Positions 30,329 through 39,645 of a stretch of 64,000 nt of DNA are shown in pieces. This stretch comes from Clostridia bacterium (GTDB taxonomy: Bacteria > Bacillota > Clostridia > Christensenellales > Borkfalkiaceae): the NCBI GenBank assembly GCA_017448355.1, contig JAFSLQ010000050.1:1-64000 (forward strand), given 5' to 3'. Within the stretch, counting starts at the first letter, position 1, and every line of letters starts with the position of its first letter. A model generated the notes under the pieces. It saw only the letters and a program-made list of their open reading frames with translations. It was not told the DNA's origin and made no database searches. The position numbers and the translations under genes were made by a program.

Positions 30329-31252
30329 CTACCGTTTAACATAACTTTGCGTAATCTTTTTTTGAACTTCCGGAAAGACTTTTATCAGATTGTCGACGGT
30401 TTTCTGATTTTCGCTTTGCCCGTCGTTAACTTTATTTAACGCGGTCTTTTGGCTTGAAAAAACGTTGATAAGCGTTGCAACTTCTTTTTGCGTTCTTACA
30501 ACAAACATACCGTTCACTATACTATTAAACCGCATCCATATATCGTCCGCAGTAAAAGCGTTCTTCTTCAACAATTCTTGATTGAACGTAGTTTCCGGCA
30601 TAACGCCGTAAGGATACAAACAGCCGTTGCCCGTTGAAGGCATTATATTCATTAAGGGCGTGTCGACTCCGTCATCAAAACGCACCTTCCACTCTTTATA
30701 GGGCTTAATACCGTTTTCGCCAAACGCTATTTTATGCCCGCGATTGCATACTATACAATCGGGAAACTCATTATGCTTATAAATTAGTTTTTTAATCGAG
30801 TTTCTTTCATAAATTATATCGTCATCATAAGTAATTACTAGTTCGTTAGGCTTTTGCTCCTGCAAGGCATAATAATACTTTTTATGCGACCTTAAATCTT
30901 CTATATATCTAATATCTAACCCCCTTTTCACAAGTCGGTTGAATTTTTTAGGCAAAGAGAAAGTCTTAAACTGACTTTCTGCAAGCCATAAAATAATTTT
31001 ATCGGCTTTTACACTCTGACACATTAAAGACTTTATCGCTACGTACGCTTGATCAATTCTTGCGGGATAGGAAGTCAACGAAAGGATTACCGTCTCTTTT
31101 CTCGGCGCAGTATTTAATCCGTGCTTTGGCAAGGGCGTTAAAACAAACAAGATATTTTCAAAAAAAGTATCAAAATAAAATCTCAATCCGCTTAAATGCG
31201 GTATGAAAGATGTTTTGTATTCCTTTTGTCGTATTTTATATGGTATACGCAT
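30329..31252 (-). CDS. Glycosyltransferase (GT-A type, DDD motif)
   Basis: 307 residues. ETVILSLTSYPARIDQAYVA opens a GT-A-like Rossmann region; ELVITYDDDIIYERN gives the acidic DDD motif expected to bind the nucleotide-sugar metal ion. The LSLTSYPARI start is characteristic of a group of capsule glycosyltransferases in Bacillota and Bacteroidota. It adjoins the next gene with no gap on either side, so it is firmly in the operon. Donor and acceptor are unknown. Confidence 0.75.
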   Translation of the reverse strand: MRIPYKIRQKEYKTSFIPHLSGLRFYFDTFFENILFVLTPLPKHGLNTAPRKETVILSLTSYPARIDQAYVAIKSLMCQSVKADKIILWLAESQFKTFSLPKKFNRLVKRGLDIRYIEDLRSHKKYYYALQEQKPNELVITYDDDIIYERNSIKKLIYKHNEFPDCIVCNRGHKIAFGENGIKPYKEWKVRFDDGVDTPLMNIMPSTGNGCLYPYGVMPETTFNQELLKKNAFTADDIWMRFNSIVNGMFVVRTQKEVATLINVFSSQKTALNKVNDGQSENQKTVDNLIKVFPEVQKKITQSYVKR

Positions 31253-32194
31253 TTATTTGTTTCTTATTATTTTTTTTAATATTTTTTTAATAACCGCTAA
31301 TTTCGAAGTGTCCGAAACGGCTTTTTTACACAACTCGGCAAACCGATTATCGCACACCATATATTTAGGCTCTTTAAGCGGAAATTCGCAGTTGTACGTT
31401 TTCATATAAAAAAGCCTTTGAACATACTTCGGCAATTTATTTATATCGTCGCGCGCGTGAGTGGAATTAGCGTCTATCCCTACGTTGCAAATCATATTTT
31501 TAGACGGATATATTATCAAACCGTTATTTAAAAGAGTCGTTGCCCCTACTATAAATTCCCAGTAAGGTACGCCGTCTTTTTTATGTTTTTCAATAGTTTT
31601 TACCCACTCTTTTTGCGTTTTGTTTTCACCGTAATAGTTTATAATACAATCTCTTGCATATTCGTCGTCAATAAAATCGTATTCCGTTTCCCAAAGGTCG
31701 GCTTCGCGCTTCCAGGTCGCCCAGCCCCAGGAATTACCGTTCTTCGCAAAAAAATAATCACTCGGCACGTCGTATTCTCCAAGAATATTCATACCGCAAA
31801 TGCGGGAAACGCGCCTGTCAAACTCGTACTTATCGAGTAGTTCTTTACAGAACGGGAAAAATGACTGCGAAGGCACTATGTCGTCTTCTAAAATTATGCA
31901 CTTATCGACTATCGAAAACGCCCATTTGTGCGATAGATGAGTAGACGGGTCGCAACCCATATTTTTATCGTGATAATTACGATAAACTTCGCAATCCCAG
32001 TCTATATTGTCGGCAATTTCTCTGCATTTTTCGATATTTTCTTTATCGTCTTCCCTGCCGTCTCTCGGGCCGTCCTGCCATAAAAGTAAAACTTTGGGGC
32101 GGGCTTTTCTTACCGCCTCAAAAACCTGCTTAAAGCAATTCGGTCTTGCGAAGAAAATACATAAGACCGCTACGTCGATATTCCAACTCTTCAT
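31253..32194 (-). CDS. GT2-like glycosyltransferase (HlpA-type)
   Basis: 313 residues. The N-terminal VLCIFFARPNCFKQVFEAVR, the LLLWQDGPRDGREDD stretch and the acidic CIILEDDIVPSQSFF resemble GT-A proteins often labelled hemolytic protein HlpA, which act as sugar transferases in capsule loci. The GNSWGWATWKR stretch is also common in this group. It overlaps the polymerase gene by four bases (ATGA type). Likely cytoplasmic or membrane-associated. Confidence 0.78.
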   Translation of the reverse strand: MKSWNIDVAVLCIFFARPNCFKQVFEAVRKARPKVLLLWQDGPRDGREDDKENIEKCREIADNIDWDCEVYRNYHDKNMGCDPSTHLSHKWAFSIVDKCIILEDDIVPSQSFFPFCKELLDKYEFDRRVSRICGMNILGEYDVPSDYFFAKNGNSWGWATWKREADLWETEYDFIDDEYARDCIINYYGENKTQKEWVKTIEKHKKDGVPYWEFIVGATTLLNNGLIIYPSKNMICNVGIDANSTHARDDINKLPKYVQRLFYMKTYNCEFPLKEPKYMVCDNRFAELCKKAVSDTSKLAVIKKILKKIIRNK

Positions 32195-33432
32195 ACAACT
32201 TCCCCTTTAAGTTGCGCGCCATCGCGCTTGTAAAACAAATTTAAAGTCAAAGGTATATATAAGAACAGCACGATAAATATTTCGTAAGAGTACTGAATAG
32301 CATTAAGCACCGTAAGAACTACGAAAAGCGTGTAAGTAATTATACGAACTCTCATACTTAAACGGTTATCTATAAACACTTTTTTATGCAATCTAGAATA
32401 TATCACGAGTTCGGCAACAAAGCACGCGACACCGATAATGCCTGCGGAAACGGCAAAGCCTAAAAGCCACGAGTGACTTTCGAACGCAGCTGACGAATTG
32501 TATACACCGATTATCGGGCTACTCAAAAACGCATTTAAAGCGTTTTTATACAGCCCGATACGCGAAGTCGTATCTTCTATATCAATTTTCCCTTCGAACA
32601 AATCTGCAAGACTGGTAAACCTTCTCTGCATCATTTCGCCGATATCCAAACTCGCCGCCCACCTGAAAATAGTGCTTGCAAACAGTAACAAAACGAGTAT
32701 TATCAAAACATTTATAAGTTTAACGTAAAACTTTCCCGAACCCGTCAAAATTACTACAAATAGCGATACAATGCACATCAAAAACAGTATCATATATTGT
32801 GCCGCAACAACGTAATAAGCGACGAACGCCGCAAGCACCAGAGACAAAATTTTAAGGAAAATATTTTTTGATTTTGAAAACAATATTACCCACACGGGGA
32901 AGGAAAGACCGATTGCGTACGAAAATTCAAATCCCGCAATGTTCCTCATCCTGTACTGCGTAAGTTCTTCGGACGTGTCGCCGCTTGCCAAAAGCCGCGC
33001 TGCCATACTGTTCTGCGCGAGTTCCGCCAAAGTGTTTATCGCGATATATAATATAAGCGCGGTCAGGAATATCCATAAAAAGATTTTAAAATTCTTATTC
33101 GTCTTTATCACGTCGGCTAAAATAAAACACGGGATTATACATCTTAAAACTCTTATCGGCTCGTTAATAAGCCCCGTGACTGTCTGTGTGCCGTTTAAGA
33201 ACAAAAGAAGTCCCGTAATTACGCCCAAAAACACCAAAAACATTATGGAAAGGCGGTATTTTTCGTATTTTATGAACACAAAAAGCGCGTAAAGCAAACT
33301 AAAAGAGCCCGCGACGGCGTACGGCACGGAATATTTAAGCATAGGTAAAATCGAGATGATAATATACACCATCGTATAAAATATCAACGATACCTGTCCT
33401 AATGATAACTTTACTCTATCTGATTTCTGCAC
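32191..33432 (-). CDS. Wzy-like polysaccharide polymerase
   Basis: 413 residues with about ten to twelve membrane segments and a large extracytoplasmic loop near residues 260-330. The SRIGLYKNALNAFLSSPIIG and ESHSWLLGFAVSAGIIG stretches match the O-antigen ligase/polymerase (Wzy_C) pattern with its conserved His. It should join flipped repeat units at the outer face. The start is a GTG at 33432, preceded by GGTGA; it overlaps the preceding glycosyltransferase gene by 17 bases. Confidence 0.85.
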   Translation of the reverse strand: MQKSDRVKLSLGQVSLIFYTMVYIIISILPMLKYSVPYAVAGSFSLLYALFVFIKYEKYRLSIMFLVFLGVITGLLLFLNGTQTVTGLINEPIRVLRCIIPCFILADVIKTNKNFKIFLWIFLTALILYIAINTLAELAQNSMAARLLASGDTSEELTQYRMRNIAGFEFSYAIGLSFPVWVILFSKSKNIFLKILSLVLAAFVAYYVVAAQYMILFLMCIVSLFVVILTGSGKFYVKLINVLIILVLLLFASTIFRWAASLDIGEMMQRRFTSLADLFEGKIDIEDTTSRIGLYKNALNAFLSSPIIGVYNSSAAFESHSWLLGFAVSAGIIGVACFVAELVIYSRLHKKVFIDNRLSMRVRIITYTLFVVLTVLNAIQYSYEIFIVLFLYIPLTLNLFYKRDGAQLKGEVV

Positions 33433-34642
33433 TCAAATCACCCTGATATATTTTGCGTAATTTTGCCATATTTTTATTATAATCGAAATCTTCTTCCACG
33501 CGCTTTAAGCAAGCGGAAGAATAAAACTCTTTGCCGACGCTCTTGATTTTGCGCACCGCCGCGATAAGACCGTCCGTATTATGCGGCTCTACCTTTTCGC
33601 CGCAACCGTCTTTAACAAGTTCCGCACAGGCAGAAACGTCGTACACCACCGCGGGAGTTCCGCAAGCCATCGCCTCCGCTATGACCTTACCGAAAGTATC
33701 CGCCACTGAAAAATGCACGTAAACGTCCGCAAAGGAGTACAACTTAGCAAGTTCTTTTATGTCGCTTATAAAATCTATATAAACGACGTTATCCCCTTTT
33801 ACGCTTTGCGAATTACGCCCGATGACAACGACCTGACAATCGCCCACCTTTTCGGCAAAATCTATTATTTCATTATTCTTTTGCGAATCTTCCGCCCACG
33901 CGGCGGCAACGCATATCACCGTAAATTTATTTTTGTCCACGCAGTATTTACTGAGAACGGGTAATACGCTTTTTTTATCATACGGCTTGAACACGTCGCG
34001 GTTTACCCAGTTATACAACCGCAAAATTTTAAACTTATTCAAAAAAGACTGCTTAGCCAAATCCGCAACCCAGTCCGAAACGCCTATAACCGCTTTAACG
34101 TTAAGCCTTTCGATAAGTTTCTTTTTATCCGAAAACATTTTCTTTGAAAAATCGAAAGTATGGCTTTCGGGATACTCCTTTTTTGCGGGACACCTATTGC
34201 ATCGAGTTTTCCACCTGTCGCACCCCGTTCTCGTCGGATACGTACATTTGCCCGTAAAAATCCAGCAATCGTGTAGGTTTATAACAACGGGCGTCTGCGT
34301 CTTTCCCAAATATTTAAACAACATAGGAAGGTTAACAAAATGCCCGTGTAAATTCCTTAAATGTATAACGTCCGGCTTTATTTTTTTTATATATTTTATA
34401 AGCCTTAACGTGCTGAACAAAGAAAAATACCCTTCAAGCCCCGTCAGTTTTGAAAATATATTATGAATACAATACCCAAATTTATTTTCTAATCTATACG
34501 CATATTTCGAAGAAGATTTATCCCCTACACCGTACGCAGTATAGCACTCGTCGCCGTGAGCATTTAAATATTTTTCCACTTCAAAGCAGGTTCTTCCCGT
34601 ACTTTTTTCGTTATACACTACGTTGATTTGTAAAATTCTCAT
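33416..34642 (-). CDS. GT4-family glycosyltransferase
   Basis: 408 residues with a clear GT4 C-terminal half: FTVICVAAAWAEDSQKNNEI, VVVIGRNSQSVKG, LAKLYSFADVYVHFSVADTF and the EAMACGTPAVVYD donor site. The N-terminal half has a cysteine-rich patch (CWIFTGKCTYPTRTGCDRW, then CNRCP) found in many capsule GT4 enzymes of the WcaC/WcaL type. It overlaps the preceding glycosyltransferase gene by 32 bases. Confidence 0.87.
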   Translation of the reverse strand: MRILQINVVYNEKSTGRTCFEVEKYLNAHGDECYTAYGVGDKSSSKYAYRLENKFGYCIHNIFSKLTGLEGYFSLFSTLRLIKYIKKIKPDVIHLRNLHGHFVNLPMLFKYLGKTQTPVVINLHDCWIFTGKCTYPTRTGCDRWKTRCNRCPAKKEYPESHTFDFSKKMFSDKKKLIERLNVKAVIGVSDWVADLAKQSFLNKFKILRLYNWVNRDVFKPYDKKSVLPVLSKYCVDKNKFTVICVAAAWAEDSQKNNEIIDFAEKVGDCQVVVIGRNSQSVKGDNVVYIDFISDIKELAKLYSFADVYVHFSVADTFGKVIAEAMACGTPAVVYDVSACAELVKDGCGEKVEPHNTDGLIAAVRKIKSVGKEFYSSACLKRVEEDFDYNKNMAKLRKIYQGDLSAEIR

Positions 34643-35951
34643 ACTTTACTCTATCAATCTTCCCCAATAAAATAATCTCTTCTATCTTTTGCGACACCAT
34701 ATCCGCGTTATGGTTTTTCTCCGCTAACGCCTTTGCGTTTTCGATAGTCCTTTCACGCAATTCTTCGGAAAAAAGCGCGCTTTCAAGTCTTTCTTTTAAA
34801 TCTGTTTTATCCGTCGCGGTGATAGCGGCGGAGTTCTCTGCTAAATATTCTATTGACGCTATATTTTTCGGTCCGTACGCAAAAATGCACGTCCCCGCCG
34901 CCAGAATATCGGCAATCTTCGTCGACATAGAATAGGCGACTTTGTAAACGTTTTTCTTTCTGAAAGACTCCACGTGCAAAACCAAAAGACCATCGGCAAT
35001 TATTTTTTTAACTTCGTCAGCACCTACCGCGCCGTGAAAAACAATGCCGTTTTTTAGGTTCAGGTGCTTTAACACCTTGCGCCTGTTCTCCGAAGAATAC
35101 ACGTCAAGAGTATATTCTTCCCCCCTTTCTGCCGATATAGTTTTTAACGCCCTACCTATCTCCGTAAGCGGCTCGTATCTGTTAAACCCGAGATTGCCAA
35201 GATATACTACCGACTTGGTTTTATTATCGCAAGACACGCCCGCCGCACTGTACCCCGTATAAACGGTGTATATAGGCTTATCGAAAAGTTTTTTATACGC
35301 TTCGGCCATTTTATCGCAAATCGTTATAACAGCCGAAGTCTTTTCGGCGCAACGGTTTACGCTTTTCATTAGCCGTTTATAGACGGTTTTACTCAAAAGC
35401 GAACGCGGATTCACCCTGTTTATATAATAATCGTCGCAGCAATACATTACCACGGGAATATTGAATTCTTCCGCGATTTTATAAGTGATATCGTAAGCGA
35501 AAGCATAGTCGCCCGCGGCAAAAAATATCACTTCGGGCTTAAAATCGGCTATCCACTTTTTCAATTCGTCCGAAAACCATCTTGAGTGTTTCCAGATGAA
35601 ATTACGCGCAATGAAAATAAGCGAAGACCGCTTTCTTCCAAAGGAATAAATTTTATTTTTTATGCCCGTGTCCGTTCGGGATGTGGTGCGCGTCGCGTCG
35701 ATATCCGCTATTCCAAAACTTTTCCCCGTGAGTTTGCACCTTTTAACGACGTTATTAAAAACGTCGGTATCGGTTATCCTGAAATAATTGCCGCACACTT
35801 TTGAAGTCGGCACTTCGGAGTGAAAGTATAATTCCGCAAGGCTGTCTTTCCCCCAGTCCTTAAAAAAACTGATGAGAGTTTTACCGAAAGCCGTCCTTTC
35901 GTCAAGAACGTTATGCCCTATTATCAACACGCGGGTATTACTTTTTTGCAT
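34611..35951 (-). CDS. GT-B glycosyltransferase
   Basis: 446 residues. C-terminal GT4-like signs include SVVYLGNLGFNRYEPLTEIG, GIVFHGAVGADEVKKIIADG and KIADILAAGTCIFAYGP, where the usual catalytic Glu region is only loosely kept. The N terminus (RVLIIGHNVLDERTAFGKTL) fits a GT-B fold. It overlaps neighbours on both sides, showing tight coupling. Sugar specificity is unknown. Confidence 0.78.
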   Translation of the reverse strand: MQKSNTRVLIIGHNVLDERTAFGKTLISFFKDWGKDSLAELYFHSEVPTSKVCGNYFRITDTDVFNNVVKRCKLTGKSFGIADIDATRTTSRTDTGIKNKIYSFGRKRSSLIFIARNFIWKHSRWFSDELKKWIADFKPEVIFFAAGDYAFAYDITYKIAEEFNIPVVMYCCDDYYINRVNPRSLLSKTVYKRLMKSVNRCAEKTSAVITICDKMAEAYKKLFDKPIYTVYTGYSAAGVSCDNKTKSVVYLGNLGFNRYEPLTEIGRALKTISAERGEEYTLDVYSSENRRKVLKHLNLKNGIVFHGAVGADEVKKIIADGLLVLHVESFRKKNVYKVAYSMSTKIADILAAGTCIFAYGPKNIASIEYLAENSAAITATDKTDLKERLESALFSEELRERTIENAKALAEKNHNADMVSQKIEEIILLGKIDRVKYENFTNQRSV

Positions 35952-37167
35952 TTTGCTCCCCGTTTCGCTTAGAAATTATCTCGTTATAAATCCTTTCGCA
36001 ATTGTTGTTGTCGTGGAACGCAAAAAATTCTTCCGCCCGCTTTGCGTAAACTTCTTCAACGGCAAAATCGGAATTTATAATATTTATGCACTCTTTTTTA
36101 AGCGCGCCTTCGTCATAGCAAACCTTTCCGAAACCATCCTGTTCGTCGTCGAAATATCCTTTATGGTAATGCCCTTCGTGATATTTTTCCAAGTCAAACT
36201 GGTAATAAATAAGGGGCTTACGCATATACGCAAAGTCGAAATACACGCTTGAAAAATCGGTTATCATCATAGCCGCAGTTTTCATAAGCGTTTGCAAATC
36301 GTCTTTCCCGTTATCGGAAACTACTATCCTGTCGGATAAGCCGATAAAATGTTTTTCGTACTTTTGCATATTCGGATGCAGAAAAAACACTATTTTTAAG
36401 TTCTTTTCTTCTAACGCGTTTAAAACTTCGCTATCTGTCAAAAACTCACGCCACGCCTTATAATACTCGGTATTTTCAAAGTGATAAATATCGTCGTATT
36501 TTTTATATTCTTTGATAGGGCGAGCAAGCCACTCGCGACTGGTCGGAAGAACGAGAATAAATTTCTTGTCCGTTTCTTCGTTAAACAAATTATCATACCG
36601 CGCAAGCCCCGTAAGTTTCATCACGTTTTCGGGATAGCCAAAAGTTTTTTCACTGTATTCGAGTTCTCTTTTTGCCGAGCAAACAAATAGCCATACTTTC
36701 GTAACATTATAATAAAGCCATTTTAAATCGTCTTTTATTACGCCATGCTGTAAAAATACTCTTCTGTTTTTTCTTAATCCGTAAATTTCGAGAAAATGGC
36801 ATACGGCGGCGTTTGGCTTACCTTCTTTTTGCGAACTGATATTTATGTCCGCCGCAAGATAATATATCCAGTGTTTAAGTGAGCCGAATTTTATTACCGA
36901 TTTTTTATCTATATCCGCCACTTTTTTATAGTCGGGCGATTTTTTCTTTATTGCATAAAAACATTTTTGTTCGGGATGATTTTCTTTAACGTATTTATAA
37001 AACCAGTACCCGTTGTCGCGGGCTTCAGCCGTTCTTTCGCAGACAAGCCAAAGATTTTTATGCCTGATTTTAAAAATCCAAGACATAGGCAGCGCTAATA
37101 AAAACACGAACCCCGCTAAAATATCTTTAAATTTAACGAATCTTAACTGTTTGAAAAAGTATCTCAT
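35938..37167 (-). CDS. CDP-glycerol:poly(glycerophosphate)-type phosphotransferase (TagB/TagF-like)
   Basis: 409 residues. The C-terminal domain has the family signature: LQTLMKTAAMMITDFSSVYF, FAYMRKPLIYYQFDLEKY and HYHKGYFD. The N-terminal third has a hydrophobic stretch (FKDILAGFVFLLALPMSWIF) typical of membrane-associated members. Such enzymes transfer glycerol-phosphate or ribitol-phosphate from CDP-alditols in teichoic acid and some capsule synthesis. No gene for making CDP-glycerol is in the window, so the alditol must come from elsewhere. Its presence suggests an alditol-phosphate decoration or teichoic-like polymer. Confidence 0.87.
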   Translation of the reverse strand: MRYFFKQLRFVKFKDILAGFVFLLALPMSWIFKIRHKNLWLVCERTAEARDNGYWFYKYVKENHPEQKCFYAIKKKSPDYKKVADIDKKSVIKFGSLKHWIYYLAADINISSQKEGKPNAAVCHFLEIYGLRKNRRVFLQHGVIKDDLKWLYYNVTKVWLFVCSAKRELEYSEKTFGYPENVMKLTGLARYDNLFNEETDKKFILVLPTSREWLARPIKEYKKYDDIYHFENTEYYKAWREFLTDSEVLNALEEKNLKIVFFLHPNMQKYEKHFIGLSDRIVVSDNGKDDLQTLMKTAAMMITDFSSVYFDFAYMRKPLIYYQFDLEKYHEGHYHKGYFDDEQDGFGKVCYDEGALKKECINIINSDFAVEEVYAKRAEEFFAFHDNNNCERIYNEIISKRNGEQNAKK

Positions 37168-37170
37168 TTA

Positions 37171-37998
37171 TTACTTTACTTTTTTACGCAACGCGGTTCT
37201 ATAAAAAAATCTTTTAAGAAAAGCGGGCGACATAACGAACACAAAACACTTAAAACAACTTATAAACGACGTAAACAAACTATGTTTGCCTTTTTGTCTT
37301 AAATATTTCTGGTCTTTGCACCAGTCTTTAAAAAGCCTAAATCCACCGCGGCGGGAAACCATACCGTTTCCCACTCTCACGTTGACTAAAACTTCCTGAA
37401 TATTATAAAACCTGCAACCTTCTACCCACATATGCGCGTAGAGTGAATAATCTTCGTTTACGGTATCTCTGCCATACCCGCCCGCCTTTTCGACTGCGGA
37501 CTTTTTTATCATCGCGCTGACATTGTTTATCGGCGTTCTGCTTTTGAAAGCCTTTACTATATCGTCGTGATTTTCGGGCACAACCCTTACGCTATCGGTA
37601 TCTCCGACCGTCTCTCTGAACTCTTTTATCCAGCCGCCTATAACACTTAAATCGGGATTGCTTTCAATCACCTTTAACTGTTTACTAAACCTGTCCGAAA
37701 CGGAAATATCGTCGGAGTCCATACGGGCAAACCACTCGTATTTTAAATACTTAAATCCTTCCGCGGACGCTTTGCTTTGCCCCTGATTTTCGTCAAGTCT
37801 GACTATCTCTAAAATATCGGGAAACAAATTTTTATATCTATTTACAACTTCTTCTAACGACTCTTTTACCGCCCCGTCGTAAACTAATACAACCTGAGCG
37901 GGCTTTACGGTCTGTTCGGTCAAAATGCTACCGAGTGCCTGCTCGATATTTTCAGCCGTTTCGCCGATATAAGTCGTCATGAGCACCGAAAACTTCAT
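37171..37998 (-). CDS. GT2-family glycosyltransferase
   Basis: 275 residues with a normal GT-A fold: FSVLMTTYIGETAENIEQAL, VKPAQVVLVYDGA, ARMDSDDISVSDRF (DxD-type metal site) and NEDYSLYAHMW. It starts one base after the aminotransferase stop and ends three bases before the TagF-like gene. Members with this layout are often GalNAc or rhamnose transferases of capsule loci; exact activity unknown. Confidence 0.88.
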   Translation of the reverse strand: MKFSVLMTTYIGETAENIEQALGSILTEQTVKPAQVVLVYDGAVKESLEEVVNRYKNLFPDILEIVRLDENQGQSKASAEGFKYLKYEWFARMDSDDISVSDRFSKQLKVIESNPDLSVIGGWIKEFRETVGDTDSVRVVPENHDDIVKAFKSRTPINNVSAMIKKSAVEKAGGYGRDTVNEDYSLYAHMWVEGCRFYNIQEVLVNVRVGNGMVSRRGGFRLFKDWCKDQKYLRQKGKHSLFTSFISCFKCFVFVMSPAFLKRFFYRTALRKKVK

Positions 37999-37999
37999 A

Positions 38000-38926
38000 T
38001 CAATACACCGGCGTAATTTTTATATCGGAATAAATTTTTTCGCCCTTAACGACGGCAAGATATTCGCTGTGAACCTTTTCCGTCACAAAGCCCGCTTCTC
38101 CGCCGTTCAGTTTTTGACCGTCCACGCTGAGTATCGGGGTTATTTCCATAGCCGAACCGCATAAAAACGCTTCGTCCGCGGTATAAAGTTCCGTTTTATC
38201 TATCGAACGCTCGATAGCGTTAAACCCAAGTCTCGGCGCAATTTTTATAACCGTATCTCTCGTTATGCTCTCTAATACCGAATCGGTAAGCAGCGGAGTG
38301 ATAAGCGTTTTATCCTGAACGATAAACAGGCACGAACCCGGACCTTCGGATAACTTTCCGAACCGGTTAAGAAAAACGCAGGTGTCGTACCCGTTTTTAA
38401 GCGCCTCGCGCTGTCCCATACGGCTGTTTATATAGTTTGCGCCGCATTTAATTCTCGGCGACATCATATCTTCCGATATTCTTCTCCAAGAAGACACGCA
38501 CACGTTTAATCCCGTTTTGTTATATTCTTTACCGGTATTGCGTTTCGGTATAGGTGCAACGAACATACCGACAGGCTCTGCTGCCCCCCACGAACCGAAA
38601 CCGTCCACGAACAACGTTTGCCTTACAGAAAGATTTTCGTCGTATTCGTTAGCCTTGATTGCGTCGATAAGCGCCTTTTTCATCTCGTCTTTTGAAAACG
38701 GACAATTTATTTCCAGCATCTCTGCCGAACGCAACAGTCTTTCGTAATGGTCGTCAAGTCTAAATGCGTATAACTGTTTCTGTTCTTCGTTAAAGTAGCA
38801 AGGTATACCTTCGAATACGTTTAAGCCGAACTGCGCGGTCGGTGCTAAAACGTTTATTTTCGCGTCGTTAACGTTTACTATTTCGCCGTTATACCAAATA
38901 AATCTGTTTTCTACCGTTGTTTTCAT
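38000..38926 (-). CDS. Class IV (branched-chain type) PLP aminotransferase inside the polysaccharide operon
   Basis: 308 residues with IlvE-type motifs: GEIVNVNDAKINVLAPTAQF, GLNVFEGIPCY, IKCGANYINSRMGQREAL (the Lys after IK region is the likely PLP lysine) and LSEGPGSCLFIV. Members interconvert 2-oxo acids and amino acids; some make D-amino acids. Its location among glycosyltransferases, with a PLP decarboxylase and an HpcH/HpaI aldolase just upstream, argues for a dedicated role in building an amino acid or amine substituent rather than branched-chain amino acid synthesis. That role is inference. Confidence 0.87.
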   Translation of the reverse strand: MKTTVENRFIWYNGEIVNVNDAKINVLAPTAQFGLNVFEGIPCYFNEEQKQLYAFRLDDHYERLLRSAEMLEINCPFSKDEMKKALIDAIKANEYDENLSVRQTLFVDGFGSWGAAEPVGMFVAPIPKRNTGKEYNKTGLNVCVSSWRRISEDMMSPRIKCGANYINSRMGQREALKNGYDTCVFLNRFGKLSEGPGSCLFIVQDKTLITPLLTDSVLESITRDTVIKIAPRLGFNAIERSIDKTELYTADEAFLCGSAMEITPILSVDGQKLNGGEAGFVTEKVHSEYLAVVKGEKIYSDIKITPVY

Positions 38927-38945
38927 AAAGACGTTATTCCCTTTT

Positions 38946-39638
38946 TTAGATTTCGTCGTCGGGCAAATGCGCTATTCTTATTATCTCTTCTTCGGCAAGG
39001 ATTGCGGACTGGTCGTCGCTTAACGCACCGTCTACCTTTTCTTCGTAAATATCCTGTCTTTTAAATACCTTTACCACCGTGCCGAAAAGTATTCTTATAT
39101 CGGTAAAAATACCGTGCTTTTTAAATAAGTCGATATATTGATTGTCGTATTCGACTTTTTCGTCCCAAGAAATTTCGTTTCTGCCCTTTACCTGCGCTAA
39201 GCCCGTGATGCCGCCTTTCATTTCGAACCGCTTTTTATAACGTTTGTTTAAGGTATCGAAGTCGCCGAGTTCGTAAACCACAGACGGCCGCGGCCCGACA
39301 ATCGAAATGTCGCCCTTAAACACGTTTAGAAGTTGCGGCAGTTCGTCTATACTCGTATTGCGCATAAACCGCCCGATTTTGGTTACTCGCGGGTCGTCTT
39401 TATAATTGAAAAGCCCCGCGCCCTGTTTTTCGGCGTCCACCACCATAGAACGGAATTTATACATTTTGAAAATTCTGCCGTTTTTCGTCCTGCGTTCCTG
39501 CTTAAAAATGACAGGACCTTTACTGTCGCATTTTATCGCGATGGCAAAAACGGCAAACAGCGGGATTAAAAGTATAAGCGCGATACCGCTAATCAATATA
39601 TCAAAAAATCTTTTTAAGAATTTATTAATTAAATACAT
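38946..39638 (-). CDS. Undecaprenyl-phosphate sugar-1-phosphate transferase (initiating enzyme)
   Basis: 230 residues from the ATG at 39638 ([18 protein letters not shown]), the usual start for this family; a TTG 13 codons earlier is inside the previous gene but has GGGGA before it. One N-terminal membrane segment is followed by the cytoplasmic catalytic domain: [45 protein letters not shown] and GPRPSV. This is the PglC/WcaJ-short type, which puts the first sugar phosphate on undecaprenyl phosphate. It marks the locus as a lipid-linked, Wzx/Wzy-type pathway. Confidence 0.92.
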   Translation of the reverse strand: MYLINKFLKRFFDILISGIALILLIPLFAVFAIAIKCDSKGPVIFKQERRTKNGRIFKMYKFRSMVVDAEKQGAGLFNYKDDPRVTKIGRFMRNTSIDELPQLLNVFKGDISIVGPRPSVVYELGDFDTLNKRYKKRFEMKGGITGLAQVKGRNEISWDEKVEYDNQYIDLFKKHGIFTDIRILFGTVVKVFKRQDIYEEKVDGALSDDQSAILAEEEIIRIAHLPDDEI

Positions 39639-39645
39639 TTCACAA

